A stretch of DNA of 31,901 nucleotides, taken from IMG/VR virus record IMGVR_UViG_3300046328_000518, positions 1 to 31,901 of that record; one strand, 5' to 3'. Positions 15,447 through 24,540 of the stretch are shown piece by piece. Made by a program: the position numbers and the translations under genes. Source of the stretch: a virus. Under the pieces are notes generated by a model. The model was not told the origin of the DNA and ran no database searches. It saw nothing but the letters and a program-made list of their open reading frames with translations. Numbering within the stretch: the first letter of the stretch is position 1; each line of letters begins with the position of its first letter.

Positions 15447-16118
15447 CTAAGTTTGTCTAACAATTTGTGTAGGCATTGTTTGTACTCTCGTAGTGTTAGC
15501 GTAGCTTTCTACTATACCTAACACAGCTTCGTTTACTATATCTATGTGCAACTGTTCTGGTAAATTAGTAAATGTTCCTAACGCTATATTAAATTTAATT
15601 AATTGAGTAATATACGATAATTCAATAGCATTTACAGTAGTACGCTTATCAACTACAACTAACAGCTTATTATCATATATGTTGTATAAAGGTTTTCTCA
15701 TATACCGCACATTTGTAACATTGTCGCTTACGTCGTTAATATAGTTAATAGTTGCGTATAAAGCCCCTTCACGTTGTTGAACACCTGCATACGGGTCTGC
15801 TGTTCTTGTTACAGTACAATAAACATCTAAGCAGAACTGATAATCTATCGGTAAAACAGCTGTGTACCTATTAAAAAGTTGCGCAGTAGCAAGTGTAACC
15901 TTACGAATAAGAACTTGTACGTCGTCCACTCTTTTTAGTTTACTGTCGTATCCTACGTTATCGGGCATAGTACCAAATAGTCGTTGTTTTAATACACGTA
16001 TAGCAGCGTAGTTTAGCCATGTATCTATTTCAAACTGTTCTAAACTTGAGTATGTTTGGCTACCTACGCTGTCTAATTGTAGCATTAATTGATTATGAAA
16101 TTCTGCTGTCGATGTCAT
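15447..16118 (-). CDS. Ring (portal-adaptor-like) protein, copy 1
   Basis: 223 residues. Features in order: N-terminal helix (MTSTAEFHNQLMLQLDSVGS), a helix 'FEIDTWLNYAAIRVLKQR', the block LKRVDDVQVLIRKV, the strand AVLPIDYQFCLDVYCTV, a beta region, then the C-terminal helix 'LPEQLHIDIVNEAVLGIVES'. The 'IDxWLNxA' helix and 'LPxxLHxDIVxxAV' helix are characteristic of crAss ring proteins and recall P22 gp4-type adaptors that dock to the portal. It lies between the capsid-adjacent gene and ring copy 2, and is the most likely to contact the portal because of this order, which is inference. It ends with TAG. Confidence 0.6.
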   Translation of the reverse strand: MTSTAEFHNQLMLQLDSVGSQTYSSLEQFEIDTWLNYAAIRVLKQRLFGTMPDNVGYDSKLKRVDDVQVLIRKVTLATAQLFNRYTAVLPIDYQFCLDVYCTVTRTADPYAGVQQREGALYATINYINDVSDNVTNVRYMRKPLYNIYDNKLLVVVDKRTTVNAIELSYITQLIKFNIALGTFTNLPEQLHIDIVNEAVLGIVESYANTTRVQTMPTQIVRQT

Positions 16119-16137
16119 GTCTTGTTAACGATTATTA

Positions 16138-16962
16138 TTAGTCTAATGATGAAAAATACTGTTTTGTACGCTCTCTAATTGTAGTTAACAATACAGCGTT
16201 TTTACCGTCTTGTAAATACGCTATCGTACTATCAATGTCCATACCTATAATATCTTCGCCTATGTAGAACGCCCTACCTGCTTGAGTAATTACATTAGCT
16301 ATACACGCTCTTTGTAACAAAGCACGATATGTTAGTGTTTTACTTTCTGACATTGTTATAAACGCTTCTACTGTTATTTTAGGGTTTTGGCGTTCTATAA
16401 TCGTAATAATAGTCGCTCTTACTTGAGCATCTGACATTGTAACAGCGTTATTCACTAACAGTGCTATTAAAATAAATCTTAACGTCTTAGTGTCTGCTGT
16501 ATTAAGTACGTTATATGCTTTAGCGCTTTGCTCTCCACGAACATTAACAACAGCGGTTTCTGCTTCAGTGTCATGTATCATTACAGCAGCCATAGGCGAC
16601 TCGTAATCATCTTTACTTTTCATTACTTCTTTACTCTGCATAAGTACTTTGTATTGTAGTAATTGAAACTTGTCGTTTAAGTTTAGCGTAATACCGTTAT
16701 ATGTAACTGGTACGTCAAACGTATCCCAATACGCAGACCGCTCTGATAAGTCATTATCTTTAAGCCCTAACGCTTTTTCAAATTCAACACGCTCTGCGCT
16801 ATCTTTAAATAGATTTACTACCGCACCTGACGTTGAACGTGGTGCTGGTATGTGATAAGCCATATCACCGATAACACTTAAAGGTACATTGTTTAATGCT
16901 ACCCACGATGAATTACCCACTATTCGTTTTACTATTACCGATTGTTCTTTATTTTGTGTCAT
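16138..16962 (-). CDS. Capsid-adjacent conserved protein, probably virion-associated
   Basis: 274 residues. The N-terminus is beta-like (SVIVKRIVGNSSWVALNNVP). The C-terminal half is helical and contains KTLRFILIALLVNNAVTMSD, an array of short helices with 'NPKITVEAFITMSESKTLTY', then 'FYIGEDIIGMDIDSTIAYL'. Phages of Bacteroidota often carry a gene directly behind the capsid gene with this arrangement: a small N-terminal beta domain, helices that track residues from a short repeat, and a 'YYxGxxIGxxxxxTIxYLxD' ending. It may be a head-completion or capsid-decoration protein. It is separated from the capsid gene by a strong terminator, so it may be made at lower level. The precise role is not known to me. 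Confidence 0.5.
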   Translation of the reverse strand: MTQNKEQSVIVKRIVGNSSWVALNNVPLSVIGDMAYHIPAPRSTSGAVVNLFKDSAERVEFEKALGLKDNDLSERSAYWDTFDVPVTYNGITLNLNDKFQLLQYKVLMQSKEVMKSKDDYESPMAAVMIHDTEAETAVVNVRGEQSAKAYNVLNTADTKTLRFILIALLVNNAVTMSDAQVRATIITIIERQNPKITVEAFITMSESKTLTYRALLQRACIANVITQAGRAFYIGEDIIGMDIDSTIAYLQDGKNAVLLTTIRERTKQYFSSLD

Positions 16963-16998
16963 TTTCGTATGATAAGTCTAATGTACGATTATTAAAAT

Positions 16999-17033
16999 AA
17001 TAGTAGCGTTATACACTATACAACGCTACTATT
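16999..17033 (-). terminator. Intrinsic terminator after the major capsid gene
   Basis: A perfect 12-base-pair stem, AATAGTAGCGTT (16999-17010) with AACGCTACTATT (17022-17033), encloses an 11-base loop. Read on the minus strand it is followed by ATTTTAATAATC. It stands 7 bases past the tandem TAG-TAA stop of the capsid gene. This is the best terminator in the late block and probably uncouples the very abundant capsid mRNA from the genes downstream. Confidence 0.75.
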
Positions 17034-17039
17034 TATTTA

Positions 17040-18482
17040 CTACGCTTTCAAGATTAATTGTCCGCAAGTAAATGGGTTCTCAATATGGATACCCTCTTCA
17101 GACAACGTGTGAATACTGTAACTGTCTTGATTGTGTGAACGGTTAGTTCCGAATGATGACGCTGTACCAGTTGGCGACGTAGCACCAGACACGCTAAACA
17201 TTACGTTTTCTCTATCCATTTTAGCCATTTTTTTAATGTTAGCTCTCCCACTTTCGGTAGTAAAGTCAAGGATAGTCATTTTGTATGACTCTAACGGTCT
17301 ACCGCTAATAGAGTGCTTGTTAAAACTCCTTGCGTCTGTATTGTTATCGTACATAGGAAACGGCATTAATGTTAGTTCAGTGCCATTTACGCCTCTAAAA
17401 GTTGTGTACTGATTAAACGTAAGCGTTTCGCCTTTACCGTTAATAAACGTAGTATCAATCTTTTGGAATTGAGATGCACCATTAATTAACGCTTTAGAAA
17501 ACTCTATCATACCGTACTCGCCAGTAAACGCTACAAACTTTCTTGCACCTTTACTTTTCTTATTATAAGATAGCTCCATTAAAAAGTTTTGTATAATATC
17601 CACAGTGTATTTAGGAACAGTCCACACTACACCAGCACTAATCTGCTGTTCAACGCCTGCGCCTGAATACATGGGTCTACCGTTTACAGACTTTTTGTTA
17701 CTCATCTTACCTCTCCACAACGCTTTTTCTCTTTCACAGTACCACTGTTTTAACATTTGATATTCAGCTAACGTAGCCCACTTATCTACATAAGTTACCT
17801 TGTCGCTGTCTTTAGCTTTAACAGGAATTTTAAATACCATAACGTCGCTTGCGGCACTGCCAGTAATAGACGCTGATTTTACTAACGTAGTTAAACAGTT
17901 TTCAAACCCTAATGGTGTTGAATACGTAGTGTTACCTCCACCTTCTCCTTCTGCAATTTTTGTGTAGTCCTTAGACCACATGCTACCAGTTTTCAACATA
18001 CTTGGCGCTAACCATGCGTCTTTGTTGTCGTCATCTAACGTAAGTTTATACGTATAGCCTGTACCAGTAGGCGTTCCGTCGTCCATTAAACGTACTTGCT
18101 GTCCGTTCTGCGCAGATAATACGTCTGCTAACGCAAACTCTTTTTCTGCAAATTCAATCTCTCCTATTTCTCCGCCTAATAACGGCTTGTTTACATTACC
18201 GAACTTCCCTGAACCTATAACAGGCATTGCACGTTCTGCTACTCCCATCATGTTCCATCTCCACTTTCTGTTCGTAATAATTTCTGTTTTCCCTAAAGAT
18301 AACAGCTTTGATAACGGAGTTTCATTGTTTACGTTACTGAACATGTAGTCCATTAACATACCAGCCTTTACTGGCTCTGTAAGCGCATAATTACTTAAAT
18401 GCGCACTTGACGTTAAGCCTGAGTGGTGTTTACTTTGCAATATTTGTAAACCGCTTACTTTGTTATTTATCGCCTTTGGCAT
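17040..18482 (-). CDS. Major capsid protein (HK97 fold, crAss-like)
   Basis: 480 residues. The N-terminus (MPKAINNKVSGLQILQSKHH) lacks a long scaffold-like delta domain. A segment NRKWRWNMMGVAERAMPVIG (about 72-91), followed by a Gly-rich strand and EKEFALADVLSAQNG, matches the capsid 'W-x-M-x-G, R-x-x-V, GxG, EK-x-F-x-x-x-D' layout of crAss-like phages. Later come 'EYQMLKQWYCEREKALWRG' (about 248-266), the spine-helix region, and a C-terminal strand ending TCGQLILKA. Its place directly after scaffold and portal is the conserved order. It is 27 bases downstream of the scaffold gene and ends TAG-TAA before a strong terminator. It would form the icosahedral shell. Confidence 0.85.
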   Translation of the reverse strand: MPKAINNKVSGLQILQSKHHSGLTSSAHLSNYALTEPVKAGMLMDYMFSNVNNETPLSKLLSLGKTEIITNRKWRWNMMGVAERAMPVIGSGKFGNVNKPLLGGEIGEIEFAEKEFALADVLSAQNGQQVRLMDDGTPTGTGYTYKLTLDDDNKDAWLAPSMLKTGSMWSKDYTKIAEGEGGGNTTYSTPLGFENCLTTLVKSASITGSAASDVMVFKIPVKAKDSDKVTYVDKWATLAEYQMLKQWYCEREKALWRGKMSNKKSVNGRPMYSGAGVEQQISAGVVWTVPKYTVDIIQNFLMELSYNKKSKGARKFVAFTGEYGMIEFSKALINGASQFQKIDTTFINGKGETLTFNQYTTFRGVNGTELTLMPFPMYDNNTDARSFNKHSISGRPLESYKMTILDFTTESGRANIKKMAKMDRENVMFSVSGATSPTGTASSFGTNRSHNQDSYSIHTLSEEGIHIENPFTCGQLILKA

Positions 18483-18509
18483 AATCTTTGTTCGTTATAA
18501 TTGTAAATA

Positions 18510-19550
18510 CTAAAATGCAAGTTCGTAATCCCCTTTATTTGTACTCTTACTGCTTTTACCGTTCTTTTCAGCAAGTCGTTTTTCAAACGCACTTACTTGT
18601 TCTGTTTTATTCTTTTTATCAAGAACGCTTAATCCGTAACCATTCATTGCTATATAAGCTGCTGTAACTAACTTAGTTTTTCTTTCAACGTCTGTGCCAC
18701 TTTCAATAGACGTTTGCCAATCAGTTTTGCCACTCGCTCTTACAGTAAACATAAAATCTTTTAATTTGGTTTTTTCTGCTGTCGATAACGGTTTACCTAA
18801 CAACGTAGGTATCGTATCTATATGAGAATTAACTGAGCTTAATCGTTCTTTTGCTTGTGCATCAGCTTCTGCTTTCTTTTCGGCTTGGGCTTTAATAGTC
18901 GCTTCTACTTCTTTATTAGTCAATGCAATCAACTTTGATTGCGCAGCTTCAGCTTTAGCTTTTAACGTACCGTTAGCTTTATACGCAGTTATAACGTCGT
19001 TTATTTCTTCTGCGTCTGCTCCTTGTTTAATCTTTAGTTCTTTTATAAGCCATTCTTGCGTAAACTCGTCTTCAGGCTCGTAGTCGCCGTATTCTCTATA
19101 TTCGCTTTTTAAGAAATCTTCAGCAAGTCCGCCAGCTTGTATATAAGCGTGTAATTTACCGACGTAAGGGTGAAGGCTACTAACGTATTTATCTGTTTTT
19201 TCCTTAACAGTGTTTTCTATGGCTGTAAACAAATCATTTACGTTTTTTATGCCTTTACTTTCGCCAATGATACCTTTACTCGCTAATTCACTTGCAAAAT
19301 CAGAATACACTGTATCTTCGCTATCGTCGTCATCAGCGGTTTCTTCTTTAACAGTTTCAACTTGCTTTGCTACTTTTTCTGTAACAATCGGTACATCAGC
19401 AGGTTTACTATCACTTTCGTCTTCTTCGTTGTCGTAGTCTGCTGTTATATCAGCATCTTCTTCGTCTTCGTCAGAAGTGTCTAACGACAACCCGCCTGTT
19501 AATAGCGATTGGAAGTCGTTTACGTCTATATTTTCATCAATATTCGCCAT
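18510..19550 (-). CDS. Scaffold-like acidic coiled-coil protein
   Basis: 346 residues. The first 95 residues are strongly acidic (clusters such as SDEDEEDADITADYDNEEDE and DDDDSED), then comes a mixed helical region and a Lys/Ala/Glu/Gln-rich coiled coil (about 195-240, AEAAQSKLIALTNKEVEATI onward). The C-terminus is basic (KNKTEQVSAFEKRLAEKNGK). Highly charged, low-complexity, helical proteins encoded between portal and capsid genes are typical tailed-phage scaffolds or internal head proteins, which organise capsid assembly and may leave or be processed. Length is usual for such proteins. No protease gene is visible in this window. The role is inferred from composition and gene order. Confidence 0.6.
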   Translation of the reverse strand: MANIDENIDVNDFQSLLTGGLSLDTSDEDEEDADITADYDNEEDESDSKPADVPIVTEKVAKQVETVKEETADDDDSEDTVYSDFASELASKGIIGESKGIKNVNDLFTAIENTVKEKTDKYVSSLHPYVGKLHAYIQAGGLAEDFLKSEYREYGDYEPEDEFTQEWLIKELKIKQGADAEEINDVITAYKANGTLKAKAEAAQSKLIALTNKEVEATIKAQAEKKAEADAQAKERLSSVNSHIDTIPTLLGKPLSTAEKTKLKDFMFTVRASGKTDWQTSIESGTDVERKTKLVTAAYIAMNGYGLSVLDKKNKTEQVSAFEKRLAEKNGKSSKSTNKGDYELAF

Positions 19551-19631
19551 AATTTGCTATGAATTTTTTAATGTGTATGTATGCTTTAACAATGTAATTA
19601 AATTACCTTATTCATTATACTATTACTTAAT

Positions 19632-21950
19632 TTACGGTTTACTTTTCTTTAGGCGCTCTGTTTCAGCTATCGTTTTGTTTATATTCGCTAACTCTTGCGC
19701 TGTTGCGTTAAACGTATTGTCGTTATTTGTTTGCAAGTTTACATTGTTTTTTTGATTTTCAAGCGAATTTGCAGATTTTTCATTAACGGTAAGATTAGCT
19801 ATCTTCAGTTTAGTGTCGTTATCTCTTATGTTATTTTCACGACTTATAGCTAATTTCTCTCGTTCTAACGCTATTTTTTCAAGCTCTATCGTTTTATTAG
19901 CTTCTTGCGCTTGCATTGCCGCTGCCCTATCTGCTTCTTCCTTAGCTTGTTGCCTTTCTATTGCAGCTTGTTCTTCTGCACGTATCTTAGCTACTATGCC
20001 CGCTACATCTTCTGCTTTACGCAATTCAATAGAAGTAGACATATTTATTATACCTGCCTGTAAAGCCCTATCAATACTTTCTACCGCTTTATCAAGCACT
20101 AACATATCTCTTGACGTTGTAGTTATGAATATACCAAATTTAGCATCATTGAACAAGTCTGCGTCATACTCAAGAACAGCAAGTTCGTTATCGTCACCTA
20201 TATATGAAAACAGTTTATTTTCTCTATACGCACCTTTAGCTACATGTAGTAGCTTTTCGTCAAGTTCTTTCAGTATTTGTTCGTGTCTTGTAAACATAAT
20301 TTCTGTTATATGCGCAGATTGCACTACCGCAGCATTTACATTACCTACTAATTCGTCTTTGCTTATAGTTGCTTCACGCTGTGGTGATATACCAGACGCT
20401 TGTGCCGCTGTATTCATAAGGAACGATATCATTTCTATATACCTACCTATACTGGCACTTAGCGATAAGTCTATTTCTTTTATCCCTGTATACCCGCTCG
20501 GTCTTCCTGTATCTTCCCCGTTTTGCATGGGGTTTATAAAGATTATTCCGCTATTCGATATGTAATGTAACCATTCTTCAATAGTAAGCGCATTATCGCC
20601 CATTCTTGGTAGTTGTGTTACGTCCATTAACAGTTTTTTTCCTACTTCGCTTTTCATTAACTCTAATTCTAACTTATAGTTTAGTCCGTTAATAAAAAAC
20701 TGTATAGGCTTTAACACATCTACTAACGACGTAGCTTTACTGTTCAAATCAGAATATGTACCACCTACATAGTTTAATGTACAGTCATTAGACATGTCTT
20801 CTATATCTACAAATTGGTAGTCTATCGGCTTAACATTTACTACTATGTCATTTAAAATTATTGTACCCTGCCAAGCTATAACTACGTTTAATCTATTTAT
20901 AGTAGCTCTACCTTTAAGCTCTATCGGCATTTTGAAGTTATTAGGAACAATCTCTTTAACTTCTACGCCATTATCGTCTGTATATGTAATACTTTTTATT
21001 ACAATAGCTTGTTTCCATTCAGTATGAGTTACTGATAATCCGTGTTCATATACACCGTCGTGCACTGCGCCTACGCTATTATACAGCTCACTAACAAAGA
21101 AATTACCTTGTATGTTACCGTTTTCCGTAGGAGTATCGTACCCTAATGACATAAAGTAACCATTGTACGTTTCTATACGCTGTATTTGTTCTTTAGTTAG
21201 TTCAGTTTTAAACTCATCTATAATGGCATAAGGCATACACACACGACGTTCTTTAACCCAATCAGCATGACTAATTGACGTTTGTTCTTGATTTTTGTCG
21301 TATTCAATGTTTATAGGATTAACAACACGTATAGCTGGTTTGCCGTTTTTTACTGTAACGTGATAAAATTCTTCTGCTACGATAGCTGCGTGTTGCCAAC
21401 CTAACAGCGTTAATGTATCTAAATTAAGTCGCCTACGTTCCATAGTTCTTAACTTAGCTGCAAGTTTTTCTCGTGTATCTTGATACGTGTACGTACTTAA
21501 TTCTTTTAACGATTTAGGCTGTTCTTTTGGTTGTTCTGCCATTCCTACTTCGGCAGCTGTTTTTTGCAAATCAAGCATTAGTTGTTCTTTTATGAACTTA
21601 GCTTTCTGTTCGCTTTTAGTATTAAGTATATTATAACTAATGCCTTGAACAGCGCACCTAAAAGGGCGTTTTTTTTGTTCACCTATCAGTACATTTACTT
21701 TGCTTCTCGTTATATCTAAGTGGCGTACTTTTGCAGGTAGCGATATATCAGGAATATATTGATTACACGTTGTAATAATATCTTCTACTCTTACTATGCC
21801 GTTATACAAGTCGTAATTAATACGCTTGTCTTCTATACTTGCACGTCCTCTATACGTATCAACAGAGCTAAACCCGCTGCGAATAGTTAATATCCTTTTT
21901 TTAGCTTCTTCAATGTCAGCGTCTGTTACAAACTGTGATAAATCTATCAT
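19632..21950 (-). CDS. Portal protein
   Basis: 772 residues, a size usual for crAss portals. The early part contains VRHLDITRSKVNVLIGEQKK (about 77-96), the stretch preceding the wing seen in crAss-like portals. The middle has a long beta region; about 500-600 is helical (IGRYIEMISFLMNTAAQASG, then ISPQREATISKDELVGNVNA, then TRHEQILKELDEKLLHVAKG), consistent with the crown/stem helices. The C-terminal 130 residues are Ala/Gln/Glu-rich coiled coil followed by an Asn-rich tail. Its ATG overlaps the terminase stop (ATGA at 21947-21950). It would form the dodecameric vertex through which DNA is packaged. The ring proteins further on are its tail-side partners. Confidence 0.85.
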   Translation of the reverse strand: MIDLSQFVTDADIEEAKKRILTIRSGFSSVDTYRGRASIEDKRINYDLYNGIVRVEDIITTCNQYIPDISLPAKVRHLDITRSKVNVLIGEQKKRPFRCAVQGISYNILNTKSEQKAKFIKEQLMLDLQKTAAEVGMAEQPKEQPKSLKELSTYTYQDTREKLAAKLRTMERRRLNLDTLTLLGWQHAAIVAEEFYHVTVKNGKPAIRVVNPINIEYDKNQEQTSISHADWVKERRVCMPYAIIDEFKTELTKEQIQRIETYNGYFMSLGYDTPTENGNIQGNFFVSELYNSVGAVHDGVYEHGLSVTHTEWKQAIVIKSITYTDDNGVEVKEIVPNNFKMPIELKGRATINRLNVVIAWQGTIILNDIVVNVKPIDYQFVDIEDMSNDCTLNYVGGTYSDLNSKATSLVDVLKPIQFFINGLNYKLELELMKSEVGKKLLMDVTQLPRMGDNALTIEEWLHYISNSGIIFINPMQNGEDTGRPSGYTGIKEIDLSLSASIGRYIEMISFLMNTAAQASGISPQREATISKDELVGNVNAAVVQSAHITEIMFTRHEQILKELDEKLLHVAKGAYRENKLFSYIGDDNELAVLEYDADLFNDAKFGIFITTTSRDMLVLDKAVESIDRALQAGIINMSTSIELRKAEDVAGIVAKIRAEEQAAIERQQAKEEADRAAAMQAQEANKTIELEKIALEREKLAISRENNIRDNDTKLKIANLTVNEKSANSLENQKNNVNLQTNNDNTFNATAQELANINKTIAETERLKKSKP

Positions 21951-23977
21951 GCTCTTTGTTTAGTTATAAATGCTTTTAAATTCCAATTATTAGGTGTTGC
22001 TTCTTCGTCGTCGTTTACTACGGCTTTAACCTTAGCTAAATTAGACATAAAGATAAATATAAGGAACAATGCTATCGCTCTATCGTAATTACCTTTATCT
22101 TCGTAAGCTACAAGTTCTTGTAGAGTAGCTCGTTCGTACAGCTTAGATGTATTATACACTATTTCTTCTCCTCTTGTTGTATATTGTGTGAGTAACCAGT
22201 CCCTTAATAACATTTCTCCAGCGTCTTTAATAGCTTTAGTCATGTGTATTCCTTTTCCACGATTAACTGTACTACGTGATATAATTGTCTTTATAAACAA
22301 GTCGGGAGTATCTGCTAACATATGTCCTTTATTCTTATTTTCAAAATATACTTGTACGCCTTTGTTTTGGTTTTCAAACATTGTGATAGCGTTATAGTAT
22401 ATTACTAAATCAAGTGCGATTTGATAAAACTCTTCAGCTTTATCTGGTCTTCCTACGTAGGTAGCTACAAGCATATCATTATGTGGGTCGCCTGCCTTAT
22501 ATCTTTTCCATATACACAATGCACCTAATGAGCCTGTATTAGATTTATCTAAATCGTAACTATCAAGCCCTCCTATATAATCATACATATTTGGGCGTTT
22601 ACTTACAGGCTCAGCAATTATAATTACGCTCCCTTTAGGGTTAGTCCCACTCTTTACTGGATACTCTAACATTACGTCTTTCCCCTCAATAAAGATAGGT
22701 CTATTATCGTCATCATATATCGTTTTTCCTTTTAAGTCTGTTTTAAAATAACCGCTCTTAACAATATTACTATACTCACGCTTAACGGTAATTTCTGATA
22801 GCTGTTCTTTTAGTAAAGTTATAGGAAATACACTACCGCTACTCCTTGTAAACGCTTCTTGCGGTGTTTGTGGTTCTTGTGATTTATTTAAGTCTTGTTC
22901 TCCTTTAGACTTTCCGCTTAGCCCTTTACGCTTTTCTAACGTAGAATTTTTAGCATTATCTAATAAACTTACCCCTTCGTTGCTTACGTGTGGCAATTTA
23001 TACCAATTATCACTAACAAAGTACCCACATTCTCCTACAGCATTTTCATCATACACATTTGTATAACTTCTTAGTCCGTACGCACTTGGAGAATAATACA
23101 TATCACAGAAATCAACAGTACCTTTTTCCATATCGCCGCCTGTACCGAATATGATAGGTGTTCCTATCATTATCTCCCCATCTTTAAACAAGTGTTTAGA
23201 TATTTCATACGACGCTTTAAGCGTGTCCCATTTACCTGCTTCTTCAAACAGCATGATAGACGCTGATTTACCAATAGACTTAAACGCTGTCTTTTTAAAG
23301 CCCATACACAGTATTTCAGATTTATATCCGTACTCAATAGCTTTACCGTTTTGAAATTCTATGTAACCAGATTTTATATGACTTGTAGATTTATCTATTA
23401 ATCTACGTTTAGCAAACGCAGTTGCTTCGTCTAAATGGTTTACCATATCAACAGCCATAGCCATAGTAGCCTGTGAATACGATAACTCGTATGCGCCTAC
23501 GATTGAATAACTGTCTCTAACAAAAGCATACTGGTACACCATGCTAAATGCCCCTTTAAATGAAAAGCCTTTACGACGTGCTTTTGCTATTATCATGCCC
23601 TCCCCTGCTAACTTTGCAAGTTCGAGCTCGTGATAATAGTAATAGTCCATGTCAAGGAAACGTGGAAGTCCTCTCGCTTTCTTTACGCCAGTAGGTGTAC
23701 TTACGGTAGCTTTAATTATACCGTAATTTAAGTACGCATAATGTTCTCCAGTTATTCTTACGCCACCTACTGTATAACCGTTACGTATCCGTTCTTCTTC
23801 TGTATCCCAAAAGTCGTTATATTCTTTGCTGTTTACTGGCGCTGAACAATACACTCCTTTACCAGTTTTGTTATACGTTTCCGTCCACTTTAGTCCGCTT
23901 TCTTGGAATAAGCGTGTATTTACAAAATGAACGGGGTTAGATATATGTAACGGTATATGTTTTGTTATGGTTGTCAT
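21947..23977 (-). CDS. terL: Terminase large subunit (ATPase-nuclease)
   Basis: 676 residues. Domain 1 (about 1-370) is the packaging ATPase: 'AKARRKGFSFKGA' (about 131-143) is the divergent Walker A of crAss-like terminases, with Ser/Phe in place of Gly-Lys-Ser/Thr, and ASIMLFEEAG (about 239-248) is Walker B with its catalytic Glu. A Gly-Gly motif follows (GTPIIFGTGG). Domain 2 (about 400-676) is the RNase H-like nuclease: YIGGLDSYD supplies the first Asp, 'TMFENQNKG' and 'DRAIALFLI' the later acidic residues. It would power DNA translocation into the head and cut the concatemer. The start at 23977 overlaps the previous stop as ATGA. The call is secure. Confidence 0.92.
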   Translation of the reverse strand: MTTITKHIPLHISNPVHFVNTRLFQESGLKWTETYNKTGKGVYCSAPVNSKEYNDFWDTEEERIRNGYTVGGVRITGEHYAYLNYGIIKATVSTPTGVKKARGLPRFLDMDYYYYHELELAKLAGEGMIIAKARRKGFSFKGAFSMVYQYAFVRDSYSIVGAYELSYSQATMAMAVDMVNHLDEATAFAKRRLIDKSTSHIKSGYIEFQNGKAIEYGYKSEILCMGFKKTAFKSIGKSASIMLFEEAGKWDTLKASYEISKHLFKDGEIMIGTPIIFGTGGDMEKGTVDFCDMYYSPSAYGLRSYTNVYDENAVGECGYFVSDNWYKLPHVSNEGVSLLDNAKNSTLEKRKGLSGKSKGEQDLNKSQEPQTPQEAFTRSSGSVFPITLLKEQLSEITVKREYSNIVKSGYFKTDLKGKTIYDDDNRPIFIEGKDVMLEYPVKSGTNPKGSVIIIAEPVSKRPNMYDYIGGLDSYDLDKSNTGSLGALCIWKRYKAGDPHNDMLVATYVGRPDKAEEFYQIALDLVIYYNAITMFENQNKGVQVYFENKNKGHMLADTPDLFIKTIISRSTVNRGKGIHMTKAIKDAGEMLLRDWLLTQYTTRGEEIVYNTSKLYERATLQELVAYEDKGNYDRAIALFLIFIFMSNLAKVKAVVNDDEEATPNNWNLKAFITKQRA

Positions 23978-24540
23978 TTTTCTCTACTGGTTATATCTCC
24001 TCCACCTAACAATTTATTTTTAGCTGTTTCAGCAGCGTCTTCATTTAATACACGTAATTCAGCATTATCTATTGTATCAATAATATCACATATATCTGTT
24101 AATACTGTCGTTACTGTTTTTATAGTAGTTGCTGCATCATCATCAGTTGTGTTTATTTCTACATCTTCAAGGTATTGTACTACTTTCATAGCGGCTGTAT
24201 ATGCGCTTGCAAGTAATTTTTGCTTAACGCTTTTAGTAGCTTCTATATGCACTATAAGCGAATTAACGGAAGCTACGTTATTATTCGTAGGGGATAACGA
24301 ATAATCTACAAATAGTTTTGCTACCCTATCTATTAATGGCAGACCTACGTAATCAGATTTATTACAAGTTGCCCAATATGCTATCGCTATGGTTTTTATA
24401 GCTACGGACTTATTCTTACTTGTATCGTTTTGCCAAATAGAATTAAAGGCAGGTATAGTCAGCACATCTGCACTAACACATAGCTCGTTGTCTTTAACGA
24501 CAAATAAATTACTGCTTATCAATGTTGCTTGCTTTTTCAT
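23974..24540 (-). CDS. Conserved TerL-adjacent protein, candidate small terminase
   Basis: 188 residues. The N-terminal half carries DVLTIPAFNSIWQNDTSKNK (about 25-44), then a helix with AIAYWATCNKSDYVGLPLID. A pattern of 'P-x-F-x-x-I/L-W-x-x-D-x-S-K-x-K, A-x-K, Y, D/N-x-S-x-Y' is found in proteins encoded immediately upstream of TerL in many Bacteroidota phages. The rest is helical with Thr/Asp-rich linkers (NTTDDDAATTIKTVTTVLTD). Place and size suggest a small terminase or packaging-site recognition protein, but I see no clear helix-turn-helix. It overlaps TerL as ATGA, and its 5' end overlaps the zinc-ribbon gene by 32 bases. Confidence 0.5.
   Translation of the reverse strand: MKKQATLISSNLFVVKDNELCVSADVLTIPAFNSIWQNDTSKNKSVAIKTIAIAYWATCNKSDYVGLPLIDRVAKLFVDYSLSPTNNNVASVNSLIVHIEATKSVKQKLLASAYTAAMKVVQYLEDVEINTTDDDAATTIKTVTTVLTDICDIIDTIDNAELRVLNEDAAETAKNKLLGGGDITSREK

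Noticed and set aside
19813-20565. 250-codon plus-strand frame opposite the portal gene
   Set aside because: Ser/Ala/Leu-rich shadow of the portal; the portal frame on the minus strand is well supported.
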